From CAYXTW01 sp964452645 (lineage in GTDB: Bacteria > Zixibacteria > MSB-5A5 > GN15 > PGXB01): a stretch of DNA of 64,000 nt. Position numbers and translations under genes: made by a program. A model generated the notes under the pieces. That model was given only the letters and a program-made list of their open reading frames with translations. It had not been told where the DNA came from and searched no databases. This document shows, one piece after another, positions 9,278 through 17,716 of the stretch. Location: assembly GCA_964452645.1 (NCBI GenBank), contig CAYVMO010000009.1, positions 46,877 through 110,876 on the forward strand, given 5' to 3'. The first letter of the stretch is position 1. Each line of letters begins with the position of its first letter.

Positions 9278-9313
9278 CGGCGTCTCTCTAATACGGGAGA
9301 CGCCGTTTTAATT
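9278..9313 (+). terminator. Intrinsic terminator after tonB
   Basis: The stem CGGCGTCTC pairs with GAGACGCCG around a ten-base loop and is followed by TTTTAATTT. It closes the 3446-9251 operon and separates it from the second tonB-like gene. Confidence 0.85.
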
Positions 9314-9436
9314 TGCAGGACAATATGTCCTGTGAATAATCTTCGAAATTCCGGAAGAAAAACGGCTCTATATGGTAAATAAATCAGGGAATTATGAATT
9401 CAAGACCTGGCATCGTGATGTAAGGAGGTTTGAATC

Positions 9437-10174
9437 ATGAAAAACTTGATAAAAACAAGATTCAGCCGTATTGGCGCCTATGAATTAAAGGCAACATATC
9501 AGCGCAATATGCTGGTCAGTACGCTCCTGACAGCTATAATTGCTTTAACAGCAACCTTTTGTTTCACGTCAGATAATCCGGAGGCGACGCCGGTTGAATC
9601 GACCGGGCACGCGGATTCTATAATAGTCACTATACCCATTCCGACGTCTATAGTCATCATAAGAAAAACCGTTCCAAAAGTCCGATCAAGGAAGGATTTT
9701 TCCGTCGGCATTCCTGTTCCGATCCCGGATGACGAGTTGTCCGATGATTTCATAGACAGGCCTATTGCGACCAAAAATGATTTGATTGAATTTATCAATT
9801 CTCGTTTTGATTCATTGGAAGTTGGTGATGGCGATATAGTCGTTTATGAACCGCCAGATGATGATCCCTACCCGAAAATGAATGAATTTCAGCGTGTCGA
9901 AATCTATCCCAAAATGATATATAAGGAAATGCCGGTATATCCGCGTCTGGCGCAAACGGCACGAATGGAAGCCGATGTCTGTATAAATGCCCTGGTCGAT
10001 GTTGACGGAACTGTTGTCCGGGCAGTTGTATATAAATCTTCCGGGTCGAATATCGGATTTGACAGCGCGGCGGTCGAGGCGGCATTACAGTGTAAGTACA
10101 GTCCTGGCATCCAGAACGGTATTCCGGTCCCGGTGTGGGTCTGCTATAAAGTCGAATTCAGGCTTAGAGATTGA
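9437..10174 (+). CDS. Second, diverged TonB-family protein
   Basis: This 245-aa protein is a paralogue of the TonB at 8508. Both share the block GAYELK..YQRNML before the membrane span and a C-terminal domain of the form YPRLAQTARMEADVCINALV, then SSGSNIGFDSAAVEAAL. The linker is shorter and less proline-rich than in tonB, and the span (TLLTAIIALTATFCF) is less hydrophobic. AAGGAGG lies eight bases before the ATG. It has its own terminator and lies outside the main operon, so it may be expressed separately and compete for, or specialise, the same ExbBD motor. The duplication is seen; the role is inference. Confidence 0.85.
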   Translation: MKNLIKTRFSRIGAYELKATYQRNMLVSTLLTAIIALTATFCFTSDNPEATPVESTGHADSIIVTIPIPTSIVIIRKTVPKVRSRKDFSVGIPVPIPDDELSDDFIDRPIATKNDLIEFINSRFDSLEVGDGDIVVYEPPDDDPYPKMNEFQRVEIYPKMIYKEMPVYPRLAQTARMEADVCINALVDVDGTVVRAVVYKSSGSNIGFDSAAVEAALQCKYSPGIQNGIPVPVWVCYKVEFRLRD

Positions 10175-10340
10175 TTTTGAAAGCATTCGAATTAATGAAT
10201 CGGCATAAAAGATTCCACTAAAATAGCAGATTTATATTTGCTTGCCGCATCACTTCGCACTGCCGTCGACTTGACAATCAGTTAACAACCTGTGGACCGC
10301 CATTACGAAATTAAAGACAAAAATTGTAGTGGATTGATTG

Positions 10341-10368
10341 AAGGTCGGTATTACAACCGACCTTTTTT
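10341..10368 (+). terminator. Intrinsic terminator after the second tonB-like gene
   Basis: AAGGTCGGT pairs with ACCGACCTT around a six-base loop and runs into six T residues. It lies between convergent genes and points in the plus direction. Confidence 0.85.
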
Positions 10369-10379
10369 AGTTCAGGTGG

Positions 10380-11363
10380 TTAGATGCCGGTTAATTCAGT
10401 AGGGCCCAGTAGTAATGTAAACTGCTCCAACAGATGCCGGTCAAAGGAATCCCCTTCCGAATACATTGTCATTAACGCCGGAAATGTATCCACGGCTGCT
10501 CGATAGACTCGCATCGTGGTCATGGCATCGAAAACATCGGCAATGGCCGCGATTTTGCCGAATATATGGATATCTTTACTATAAAGTCCATAGGGATAAC
10601 CGGAGCCATCTTCGCGTTCATGATGCTGAATAATAGGATAATATGCTTCTTTTGGTATCAGATCGGTGCTTTGCGCCAATTCCGCACCCCATTCCGGATG
10701 CCTTTTGATCAAAGCCATTTCCTGTTCAGTCAAAGCTGTTCGTTTCAGGAGAATTGATTCCGGAATCTTGGTTTTGCCAATGTCATGAAGAAGAGCACCG
10801 GTGCCGAGCGTGTTGAGAGTATGTTCATCGTTTATACCAATGTACTGGGCCAGAGCCAGAGAAAAAGTGCAAACGTTTACAGAATGAGAATATGTGGTAT
10901 AATCAAAAGACATCAAGCGGAGCAAATTGTGAAATGAGCTTTCTTCACTGAGGATATAGAAAACAGTTGATTCCACGATTTGCTGACTTCGCTTTATATT
11001 TTCGCCCAGAGTGGGTTTGTCCAGGATATCTTTGACCAATTGAGTTGCGCAATCGTAAATGATCCTGCTTTTGGTTGGTTCATCGATGGAACCATCGCGA
11101 ATGATTTCTTTAATATTTGTTTCGACGTACTTCTGATAACTATGCCGATTAACCGTCGAGATATATAGTTCGCTGACGCCGTTTTCGAGAAGGTTGGCTT
11201 TGGTTTTGTCGGTAAAAGGCATATCGGCCGCCCGATATAAAATAACCTTTCCATCATTTTTAAGATATAGATCGAAGTTTAAATAGCTGTCGATCCGTAG
11301 CGATTCCAGGTGAATCGGAAAATACTCAGCCGTTTTTGTTTCTGCGATATAATTAGGGTCCAT
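10380..11363 (-). CDS. HD-GYP domain phosphodiesterase
   Basis: This 327-aa protein has an N-terminal segment of about 80 residues (YLKNDGKVILYRAADMPF... SELYIS) resembling the DUF3391-like region found before HD-GYP domains. The catalytic domain has HDIGK (His193-Asp194) and HHEREDGSGYP (from residue 247). These are the metal-binding and GYP signatures of enzymes that hydrolyse cyclic di-GMP. There is no receiver domain or membrane span, so input probably comes through the N-terminal region. It is transcribed away from the helicase/Lon unit. The MshEN protein at 56343 is a plausible partner in the same signalling network, by inference. Confidence 0.9.
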   Translation of the reverse strand: MDPNYIAETKTAEYFPIHLESLRIDSYLNFDLYLKNDGKVILYRAADMPFTDKTKANLLENGVSELYISTVNRHSYQKYVETNIKEIIRDGSIDEPTKSRIIYDCATQLVKDILDKPTLGENIKRSQQIVESTVFYILSEESSFHNLLRLMSFDYTTYSHSVNVCTFSLALAQYIGINDEHTLNTLGTGALLHDIGKTKIPESILLKRTALTEQEMALIKRHPEWGAELAQSTDLIPKEAYYPIIQHHEREDGSGYPYGLYSKDIHIFGKIAAIADVFDAMTTMRVYRAAVDTFPALMTMYSEGDSFDRHLLEQFTLLLGPTELTGI

Positions 11364-11516
11364 CGGAAATCCTCTAATCTTTTATCGACAAATGGGCAAT
11401 ATTATCAATAGTATAGTGCTGTTAATATTCGATTTTGGTGAAGATCGCACATCGTACGATAATGGTACAATATAGAAAACGTAAAATGGGCGGGGCGGTC
11501 TAATTATGGTCAAAAT

Positions 11517-11546
11517 TGGCGTCAATTGTGTCAGCAATTGTCGCCA
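11517..11546. promoter_or_regulatory. Imperfect 30-base dyad
   Basis: TGGCGTCAATTG and CAATTGTCGCCA form two 12-base arms with one T-T mismatch around the loop TGTCAG. No U-run is present, so an operator or transcript hairpin is more likely than a terminator. Confidence 0.45.
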
Positions 11547-11763
11547 TCGTGTTAGATTTCATATCTGAATGTATACCTTACCTGAGCATTGACATTCGTG
11601 GTTGCCGCCGGAGGGTGCTGATTTAAATTTGCCTCAAATAGGGTATATTTGATTATCTTCTGATTAATCGGCCTTCATATTTCGCTATATGTTGCACTTC
11701 GAATGTTTTTAATGTCTATATATAGCTCTAACGGAAAAAATTAAAAAAAATTAAAAAAATCGC

Positions 11764-11792
11764 TTGACAACTGCACAAATGTGCAGTATATT
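11764..11792 (+). promoter_or_regulatory. Promoter of the zinc-ribbon/helicase unit
   Basis: TTGACA (11764-11769), a 17-base spacer and TATATT (11787-11792) are near the sigma-70 consensus. The whole spacer is a palindrome, so a bound dimer would occlude RNA polymerase. The start of transcription would be near 11799, about 95 bases before the first ATG. Confidence 0.85.
11770..11787. promoter_or_regulatory. LexA-like operator dyad (TGCAC-N4-GTGCA)
   Basis: ACTGCAC and GTGCAGT are perfect inverted arms around AAAT, located exactly between -35 and -10. From memory, TGCNC-N4-GTGCA is the LexA box reported for Fibrobacter succinogenes, another FCB bacterium. A helicase gene follows, which fits damage control, but another dimeric repressor would also fit. 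The dyad is seen; its identity as a LexA site is inference. Confidence 0.55.
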
Positions 11793-11893
11793 CGATTCGG
11801 GTCGATAAGATATTCAGGGAAGAAGAAAGGGAGAAGAAAGTGAAAGAACAAAATAATCATTTCGGAGCCACCGTCATATTGGAGGTAAACACA

Positions 11894-12031
11894 ATGAGTC
11901 GCCGCGAAGATTTTATTTCGCGGCAGACGCCGGCGGAAACAAATAATGTCTGCCCCGATTGTCGAATTCGGTTGGTTCGCCTCGGGACCTGTTTTTCATG
12001 TCCGGCCTGCGGTTATGGCAGTTGCGGGTGA
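11894..12031 (+). CDS. 45-aa zinc-ribbon protein resembling the NrdJ C-terminal ribbon
   Basis: The ATG at 11894 follows GGAGGT by seven bases and encodes 45 residues. The C-terminal half is a four-cysteine-type ribbon: CPDC, then CFSCPACGYGSCG. This layout closely resembles the C-terminal zinc ribbon of vitamin B12-dependent ribonucleotide reductases (CPEC ... C..CGYS.CG) but here it stands alone. An in-frame GTG at 11840 would add 18 residues without conserved features. The gene lies 42 bases before the helicase gene under the same palindromic promoter. It could be a nucleic-acid-binding or redox accessory peptide; no function is established. Confidence 0.7.
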   Translation: MSRREDFISRQTPAETNNVCPDCRIRLVRLGTCFSCPACGYGSCG

Positions 12032-12073
12032 AGCGAGAAAACTCCGAAATGTCGAAATTGACGGAGGGTGTAA

Positions 12074-14752
12074 ATGAGACTTAAGGATTTAGCAAAATTC
12101 GGGATACCGGAATTGATTATTGAAGCCTGGACAAAACGTCAGGGGGATTATCTTCTGCCGTTGCAGGAAAAGGCCATCCGGGCCGGATTGTTCGATGAAG
12201 CTATCGATAATGAACGGTCTAATCTATTGATTTTGGCGCCGACTTCGTCGGGGAAATCTTTCTGCGGCGAAATGGCGGCGATGACGGCGCTTCTGCGACG
12301 ACGCAAGGCGGTGATGCTTCTGCCGCTGAAATCGATCGCCGAAGAGAAGTACAATTATTTCCGGAGTTGTTATCGTGACATTGGTATTAAAACCATTATT
12401 ATCTCGCATGATCACCCGGAAAACGATATCGATTTTGAACTCGGCAATTTTGATCTGGCGCTGGCCATCTATGAAAAATTCAATCGTCTGTTAACTGCTA
12501 ATCTGGATATCCTTCAGCAAATCGGTCTGGTGGTAATCGACGAACTTCAGATGGTCGGCGATATATCACGCGGCCGTGAATTGGAGGTGGCCCTGACAAA
12601 AATCCTCGGCTCAGGGTATTCGCCGCGAATGGTGGCGCTCTCGGCCGTTTTGGAAAACGACACCGAACCGGCTGATTGGCTGAGTTGCCGGATTGTATCC
12701 GAGACGGTTCGCCCGGTGGATCTTCTGCAGGGGGTGGCAGCGTCCGGCTCCTTTCGTTTTCGCTCATTTAACAGTGGCTTCGAAGGCAGCGAAAAAATTG
12801 AATTGGATGGCGACGGCGATAATCCGGGCGAGAAATTGATTGAGTTTCTGAAAAGCGATAAAAGCCAAAAGCTCGTTTTCCTTAAATCGCGGCGCGATAC
12901 GATCGAGGCGGCGCTGGCGATGGCGGCAGCGGTCAGCTGGGATGAGGCGAAGACGACTCTGGCACGGCTGGCGGGTGAGGAAAACAGTTTTCTGATTCGG
13001 TCATTAAGACAAACGCTTTCGCGCGGGATTGCCTTTCATAATGCCGACCTGACGGCCGACCAGCGGCAGGCCATCGAGGATGGATATCGGCAGGGACAGA
13101 TTCGGATCATTTTTTCGACGACAACGCTGGCCATGGGTGTTAATCTCCCCGCGGAAACAGTCCTTCTTGAAACGATGAAATACACCGCCGGTGCTTTCGG
13201 CGGAAAAGCGACATTGGTTCCGATTACGAAAGCCGAATTTCAGAATATCACCGGCCGGGCCGGTCGGTTCGGTTTCGACCCCGATGGTCGGCCCGGAAAA
13301 GCGATTGTCCTGGCCGCGTCCGAGTTTGAACATGAAGTCCTCTGGTCGGAATATATCGATTCTCAAAAGGATGAAAGACATGTTTCGACGTTGAGCTCGG
13401 GTAATTTGAAGGACATAATTCTGGATTTGATTGTCAGCGGTTTTAATTCAGATATTGATGAACTTAAAAACTGCCTGCAAAATCTATTTTATTCCCGGCA
13501 GAGGAAATCATTTGCTGATGACGACCTGCATCCGATTTTAGAGGAATTATCCTCAGCGAATTTTCTGGATAAGAATTTTAATCCGACACCGCTCGGTGCC
13601 GCCGTCGCCGAAAGCGGAATAACGATTAACAGTTGTCTTCAATATTTGAAACTGTTGGCTAAAAAATATCCGGAGAGAAAAATCGGTTGGTTGTTTATAG
13701 CGCTCAACGGGGGCGAGTTTGATATCTCGCGGTGCGGTCTGACATCTCTTGAGTATCGCCGCCGGACTTATGAAAAATTGCTCTATCAGCATTTCAATGA
13801 ATACTTAAGCGACATTGATGTTTATACGGTATCGAAAATCAATCGCGAGCCGCTTGATTTTCATTCGTCGGCGATTTTAAAATCGCTTTTTGTTCTGGCC
13901 GAATGGGCCGAGGGGAAACCTGTCGAACAGCTGGAACAACGTTATCAGCTTCATCATGGCCAGATAATCAATCTGGCGGAAACGGCTGCCTGGTTGCTGG
14001 CTTCAATCGGCCGAATTATTTATGCCCTTGACGGTCGTTCGAACCTGCCTGCTTTGATCGACGATTATGCTTTTAATGTACAGTTCGGGATTAATCCGAA
14101 AATGCGGGAATTATTTACCGTCATCGGATCCGTTTTAAATCGTTCCGATTATAAGGCGCTCGAACGCGAAAATATAGAATCGCCGAACGAATTCAGGGCG
14201 GTTGGACAGGATAAGTTATCCGAAATCATAAAACCGGAGGGAAAACTTAAAAAGGCGCAGCATAAATTGGAAAATTCAGAAAAGGAGGATAAAATGCGTA
14301 AAAAAACCCGCAGTAACGCAGTCAGCATTTATCGGCAGGGATTATCAGGCGGCAGCCTTTATACTGCCCATCCCACGCTGATCGAACTCGACGGCAGCTA
14401 TGAAAAAGAGCGCTATCTTGTACGGATCGACGGCTTCCCTGTCCGGCTAACCGGGAAATCGTTTTTGTATTTATCCAGACTGGTATTTGCCCGGCTAATG
14501 GGCGGTGACGGTTGGATTTACAAAGATGATATCGAGATTGGTTTTAATCAGGCCCGTTATCTTTATCGATTGCGGCAGGAGATGAAAAGCGGCGGTTTTT
14601 CCTGGCTGATATTCGAAAACAATCGGCTCGGATATTACCGGCTGGATCTGGATCCTGACAAAATAAGACTTAACCTCGATAATCTTCGAAATCATCCTGA
14701 TTACCAGTTGCGGAAGGTCGTCGGCGAACTCGCCCCGCGACTGGCCGGATAA
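12074..14752 (+). CDS. Ski2-like/Hel308-like superfamily 2 helicase
   Basis: This 892-aa protein has the ordered SF2 motifs: a Q-type residue near 31, motif I APTSSGKS (55-62), motif II DELQ (156-159), and motif III-like SAV (190-192). Motif V is STTTLAMGVNLP (about 348-359) and motif VI is QNITGRAGR (390-398). The DELQ form and GRAGR placement fit Ski2/Hel308 family enzymes that unwind DNA forks or RNA. The region 400-890 contains helical parts and a basic linker near residues 715-760, but I cannot assign a Sec63 or HRDC domain. GGAGGG precedes the ATG. A LexA-like promoter dyad and the zinc ribbon upstream suggest a DNA-damage or replication-stress role, by inference. Confidence 0.85.
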   Translation: MRLKDLAKFGIPELIIEAWTKRQGDYLLPLQEKAIRAGLFDEAIDNERSNLLILAPTSSGKSFCGEMAAMTALLRRRKAVMLLPLKSIAEEKYNYFRSCYRDIGIKTIIISHDHPENDIDFELGNFDLALAIYEKFNRLLTANLDILQQIGLVVIDELQMVGDISRGRELEVALTKILGSGYSPRMVALSAVLENDTEPADWLSCRIVSETVRPVDLLQGVAASGSFRFRSFNSGFEGSEKIELDGDGDNPGEKLIEFLKSDKSQKLVFLKSRRDTIEAALAMAAAVSWDEAKTTLARLAGEENSFLIRSLRQTLSRGIAFHNADLTADQRQAIEDGYRQGQIRIIFSTTTLAMGVNLPAETVLLETMKYTAGAFGGKATLVPITKAEFQNITGRAGRFGFDPDGRPGKAIVLAASEFEHEVLWSEYIDSQKDERHVSTLSSGNLKDIILDLIVSGFNSDIDELKNCLQNLFYSRQRKSFADDDLHPILEELSSANFLDKNFNPTPLGAAVAESGITINSCLQYLKLLAKKYPERKIGWLFIALNGGEFDISRCGLTSLEYRRRTYEKLLYQHFNEYLSDIDVYTVSKINREPLDFHSSAILKSLFVLAEWAEGKPVEQLEQRYQLHHGQIINLAETAAWLLASIGRIIYALDGRSNLPALIDDYAFNVQFGINPKMRELFTVIGSVLNRSDYKALERENIESPNEFRAVGQDKLSEIIKPEGKLKKAQHKLENSEKEDKMRKKTRSNAVSIYRQGLSGGSLYTAHPTLIELDGSYEKERYLVRIDGFPVRLTGKSFLYLSRLVFARLMGGDGWIYKDDIEIGFNQARYLYRLRQEMKSGGFSWLIFENNRLGYYRLDLDPDKIRLNLDNLRNHPDYQLRKVVGELAPRLAG

Positions 14753-14866
14753 AAGAGCGGAACGTCGCGACCGGGATAGCGGTTTAAAGAGTACAGCATT
14801 GAACTATATCGGCAACGGGCTATTTAGTAATTTCGCCTTAAGCCGATACGATAAACAAGGATTGCC

Positions 14867-17338
14867 ATGATTAGAAAAAGTAAATCGCATATCCCGATTG
14901 CGGCCTCTGAAGGCTCGCCGATTATTCCCATAATTGCAACGGAGACATCGGTTTTATTCCCGGGGGAAACAGTCTCATTGCAGCTCTGGCAGGCCGAGGA
15001 TTTGGCCCTTATTAAGAAATTTTCGGGCAAAAAACAACTTGTCGGTGTGGTTTATTGTATCGGCTGGGATTCGGCCGGTCGAGATTATGATCTTTGCCAA
15101 ATAGGTACTGTCGCCGAAATCTTATCCGTTACCGACGCTTCCGGAGATTCGCAACTGGTTACATTGCAGGGAATTAGAAGAATCATCTTGAACGCCGTAA
15201 AAAAGAAAAAGCCATACTTAACAGCCAGAGTAAATTTCGTCGACCAACCTTCCTCGACAACGGATAGAACCCGGGCAATGGCCGAAGAAATTATCCAGAC
15301 GCTTGAAAAAAAATCCGGGCTTAATCCGCATTTTTTAGAAGCCGTTATCAATACCGCTCGCCTGAACCTTGATGATCTCGGGCGATTTGCCGACAGAATT
15401 GCAAATCTGATATATTTCCCGATTGAGTCGCGCCAGCAGATTCTTGAAACAATAAGAATTGACGCTCGTTTGCGCCGACTCCTTGTACTTATTAAGCGGG
15501 AATCGCATTTAGGCGGAAGAGCCGGTTCCCGGACCAGAGAGAAAATCTCGGAAAATAATAACGAAGCTGTCTATCACGAGGGCCGTTCGATAATGGGAGA
15601 TAAATCCATTCACCCGATAAATAATTTCACAAAAGAGTCGGTTTTCCAACTATTGAAGAATAAAGTAAAGCGGAATAGGAATATTCCTCTGGAAGTCTAC
15701 GACCGCTGCCTGATTGAAATCGACCGGCTCGGTCATCTTTCGACCGCTTCGGCTGAGTATGGAACCACTCGCCAGTATATTGATTGGCTTTTGGGAATAC
15801 CGTGGAACGTCTGTGGGCGCAAAAATTATGACCTGAAACGAGTCGAGAAAGATATTAACAGGGAATTTTACGGCTCGCATAGTATAAAAAAGCGGATTCT
15901 TGAGAGAATTGCCGTCCGGAGACTCCTGGGTGATATGTCTGATGGTCCGATTCTGTGTCTGGCCGGGGCAGCCGGGACCGGGAAAGCTTCGCTGGCAAAA
16001 GCAATCGCATTGGCGATGGGTAAAAAGTTCGCTCGAATTTCGGTCGGGGGCATTGATGATGTAGCTGATATTAAGGGAACATCCCGTACATACATTGGAG
16101 CGTCCCCAGGGATTATCATTCGCACTCTCAAAGAAACCGGCCGTACCGATTCGGTCATTCTTATCGAGGATATTGAATATTTCGCTGAAGACACTAATTC
16201 GTCATTGCCGATGTCGCTGCTGGAAGCGATCGATCCCAGATATAATTCGCGTTTCCTGGACAATTATATCGGTGTGCCGATCGATCTCAGTCGCACCTTT
16301 TTTATCTGTTCCACAAAATCTTCTGAACAAATCTCGGAAATATTCAGCCACCGTTTTGAAACAATTGAATTGTCGGGATATATCGAAAAAGAAAAAATCC
16401 ATATTGCCAAAAAATATTTGATTCCGGTTCTGCTTAAAAAGCACGGGCTGCGTAAAGGCGATATCGTTTTCAGCGAAAATGGTCTTCAAATAATAATCAG
16501 AAACTACACACTTGAAGCTGGCCTTCTTAAGTTTAAACGCCGGCTTGAAAGAATTTGCCGTCAGGTGGCAAGGGAGAAAGCGACCAAGTCAAAGAAGGTT
16601 TGGATGGTTAACGAGAAAACGGTCGAAAGCTTCCTGGGAACTCCCCAATATATCCCGGAAAAACCGGAAAAATCTCCGGAGATCGGCGTTGCCATCGGAT
16701 TGGCCTGGACCGGTCTGGGTGGTGACCTGATGACCATTGAGGGGCTTAAGATGAAGGGGAGTGGCGAAGTCATATCGACCGGTTCTCTCGGCGATGTCAT
16801 GAAGGAGTCGATTCAGGCCGCACACAGTTATGTCCGCTCGAAAGCAGATATTCTTGGTATCGATCATAGTGATTTCGATAATTTCGATATTCACATTCAT
16901 TTCCCGTCGGGAGCGATCCCCAAGGACGGCCCCTCGGCGGGAGTGGCCGTTTGCCTGGCCATGGCTTCGGTCATGGCGGAGCGGCCGATCCGCAACGATG
17001 TCGCCATGACCGGCGAAGTAACCCTTCGGGGTAAGGTCCTTCAAGTAGGCGGGCTCGTGGAGAAAATCTCGGCCGCTTATCGGGCCGGCATCCGAAAAGT
17101 CTTTATTCCCAAAGAAAATAAGAAGGATTTAAAAGATTTGCCGGATGATATTCTAAAAAAGACCAAGTTCATTTTTATTGAAACCGTTGATGAAATATTC
17201 GCCAAAGGTTTGCTGGATTTTGTGCCGTCCAATTATACGCTCGAAAAAATCTTTACCGAGGAAATGGAAAAGGCCAAAAATCGCAAAAAGATAAGAAGTC
17301 CAAGAAAAATATCGGCTAAAAGCCGCAAAAAAAAATAA
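14867..17338 (+). CDS. lon: Lon-family protease with altered ATPase motifs
   Basis: This 823-aa protein has LonA order: LAN-type N-terminal domain (about 12-215), helical linker, AAA+ module (about 340-570) and C-terminal protease. The catalytic dyad is present: Ser690 in PKDGPSAG and Lys733 in GGLVEKISAAYRAG, 43 residues apart as in E. coli Lon. The ATPase site departs from the family. Walker A reads GAAGTGKAS (367-375) with Ala where the magnesium-binding Thr is expected. Walker B ends ILIED (Glu434-Asp435) instead of the usual Asp-Glu, and sensor 1 reads STKS rather than TSN. A basic tail ends the chain. It may be a specialised second Lon, perhaps with slow or no ATP hydrolysis. The gene lies 114 bases after the helicase. 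Confidence 0.88.
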   Translation: MIRKSKSHIPIAASEGSPIIPIIATETSVLFPGETVSLQLWQAEDLALIKKFSGKKQLVGVVYCIGWDSAGRDYDLCQIGTVAEILSVTDASGDSQLVTLQGIRRIILNAVKKKKPYLTARVNFVDQPSSTTDRTRAMAEEIIQTLEKKSGLNPHFLEAVINTARLNLDDLGRFADRIANLIYFPIESRQQILETIRIDARLRRLLVLIKRESHLGGRAGSRTREKISENNNEAVYHEGRSIMGDKSIHPINNFTKESVFQLLKNKVKRNRNIPLEVYDRCLIEIDRLGHLSTASAEYGTTRQYIDWLLGIPWNVCGRKNYDLKRVEKDINREFYGSHSIKKRILERIAVRRLLGDMSDGPILCLAGAAGTGKASLAKAIALAMGKKFARISVGGIDDVADIKGTSRTYIGASPGIIIRTLKETGRTDSVILIEDIEYFAEDTNSSLPMSLLEAIDPRYNSRFLDNYIGVPIDLSRTFFICSTKSSEQISEIFSHRFETIELSGYIEKEKIHIAKKYLIPVLLKKHGLRKGDIVFSENGLQIIIRNYTLEAGLLKFKRRLERICRQVAREKATKSKKVWMVNEKTVESFLGTPQYIPEKPEKSPEIGVAIGLAWTGLGGDLMTIEGLKMKGSGEVISTGSLGDVMKESIQAAHSYVRSKADILGIDHSDFDNFDIHIHFPSGAIPKDGPSAGVAVCLAMASVMAERPIRNDVAMTGEVTLRGKVLQVGGLVEKISAAYRAGIRKVFIPKENKKDLKDLPDDILKKTKFIFIETVDEIFAKGLLDFVPSNYTLEKIFTEEMEKAKNRKKIRSPRKISAKSRKKK

Positions 17339-17365
17339 TCTCTCGAAAGCTAATCAAATTTTAGC

Positions 17366-17394
17366 TTGACGTTTCCCTCCCGTCGAAGTATATT
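17366..17394 (+). promoter_or_regulatory. Promoter of the dockerin protein gene at 17717
   Basis: TTGACG, a 17-base spacer and TATATT. Transcription is expected near 17401, giving a leader of about 315 bases. Confidence 0.75.
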
Positions 17395-17400
17395 GAGCAC

Positions 17401-17417
17401 AGGAATTTATAATTCCT
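17401..17417 (+). other. 5'-terminal mRNA stem-loop
   Basis: AGGAATT and AATTCCT pair perfectly around TAT. The stem starts at the predicted first transcribed base, the position where stabilising 5' hairpins are known on long-lived mRNAs such as ompA. Confidence 0.4.
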
Positions 17418-17716
17418 GAAGAGAATGCCTGGTAGACTAATATTAGGTCTTGCATTTGCGTTCTTCTGTATTTGGTTAAGTAATATAAAATATTGCTCGG
17501 GAGCACGAAAAAGTCTGAATATACCGGTAGTCAAGGATAGCGATCCACATATTAATTTTATGCAAGTTGATTCCGGAATCAGACCATTTTAATGTTTTAC
17601 GAATCGGTTAAAGCCTGAGACCGAGTAAGAAATATGGCAATTCTTATTTTCAACTATATTGGTTCATTGTTCAGGAGTATCGAGGAATTAATAATTTAAC
17701 CCATGGAGGGTGAGAA

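Larger units (their letters stand above)
11364..11893. other. 530-base divergent intergenic region
   Basis: This AT-rich region separates the minus-strand HD-GYP gene from the plus-strand zinc-ribbon/helicase unit. It holds an imperfect 30-base dyad (11517-11546) and one strong promoter with an internal palindrome (11764-11792). I see no convincing gene: the in-frame extension from a GTG at 11840 is better read as leader because the ATG at 11894 has its own ribosome-binding site. Confidence 0.6.
17339..17716. other. 378-base intergenic region with a long leader
   Basis: After the lon stop there is a weak stem (AAGCTAA/TTAGCTT) without U-run, then the promoter at 17366. The remaining 315 bases appear to be an untranslated leader of the 17717 gene. 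They start with a perfect stem-loop and contain no open reading frame that I can support. Confidence 0.6.
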
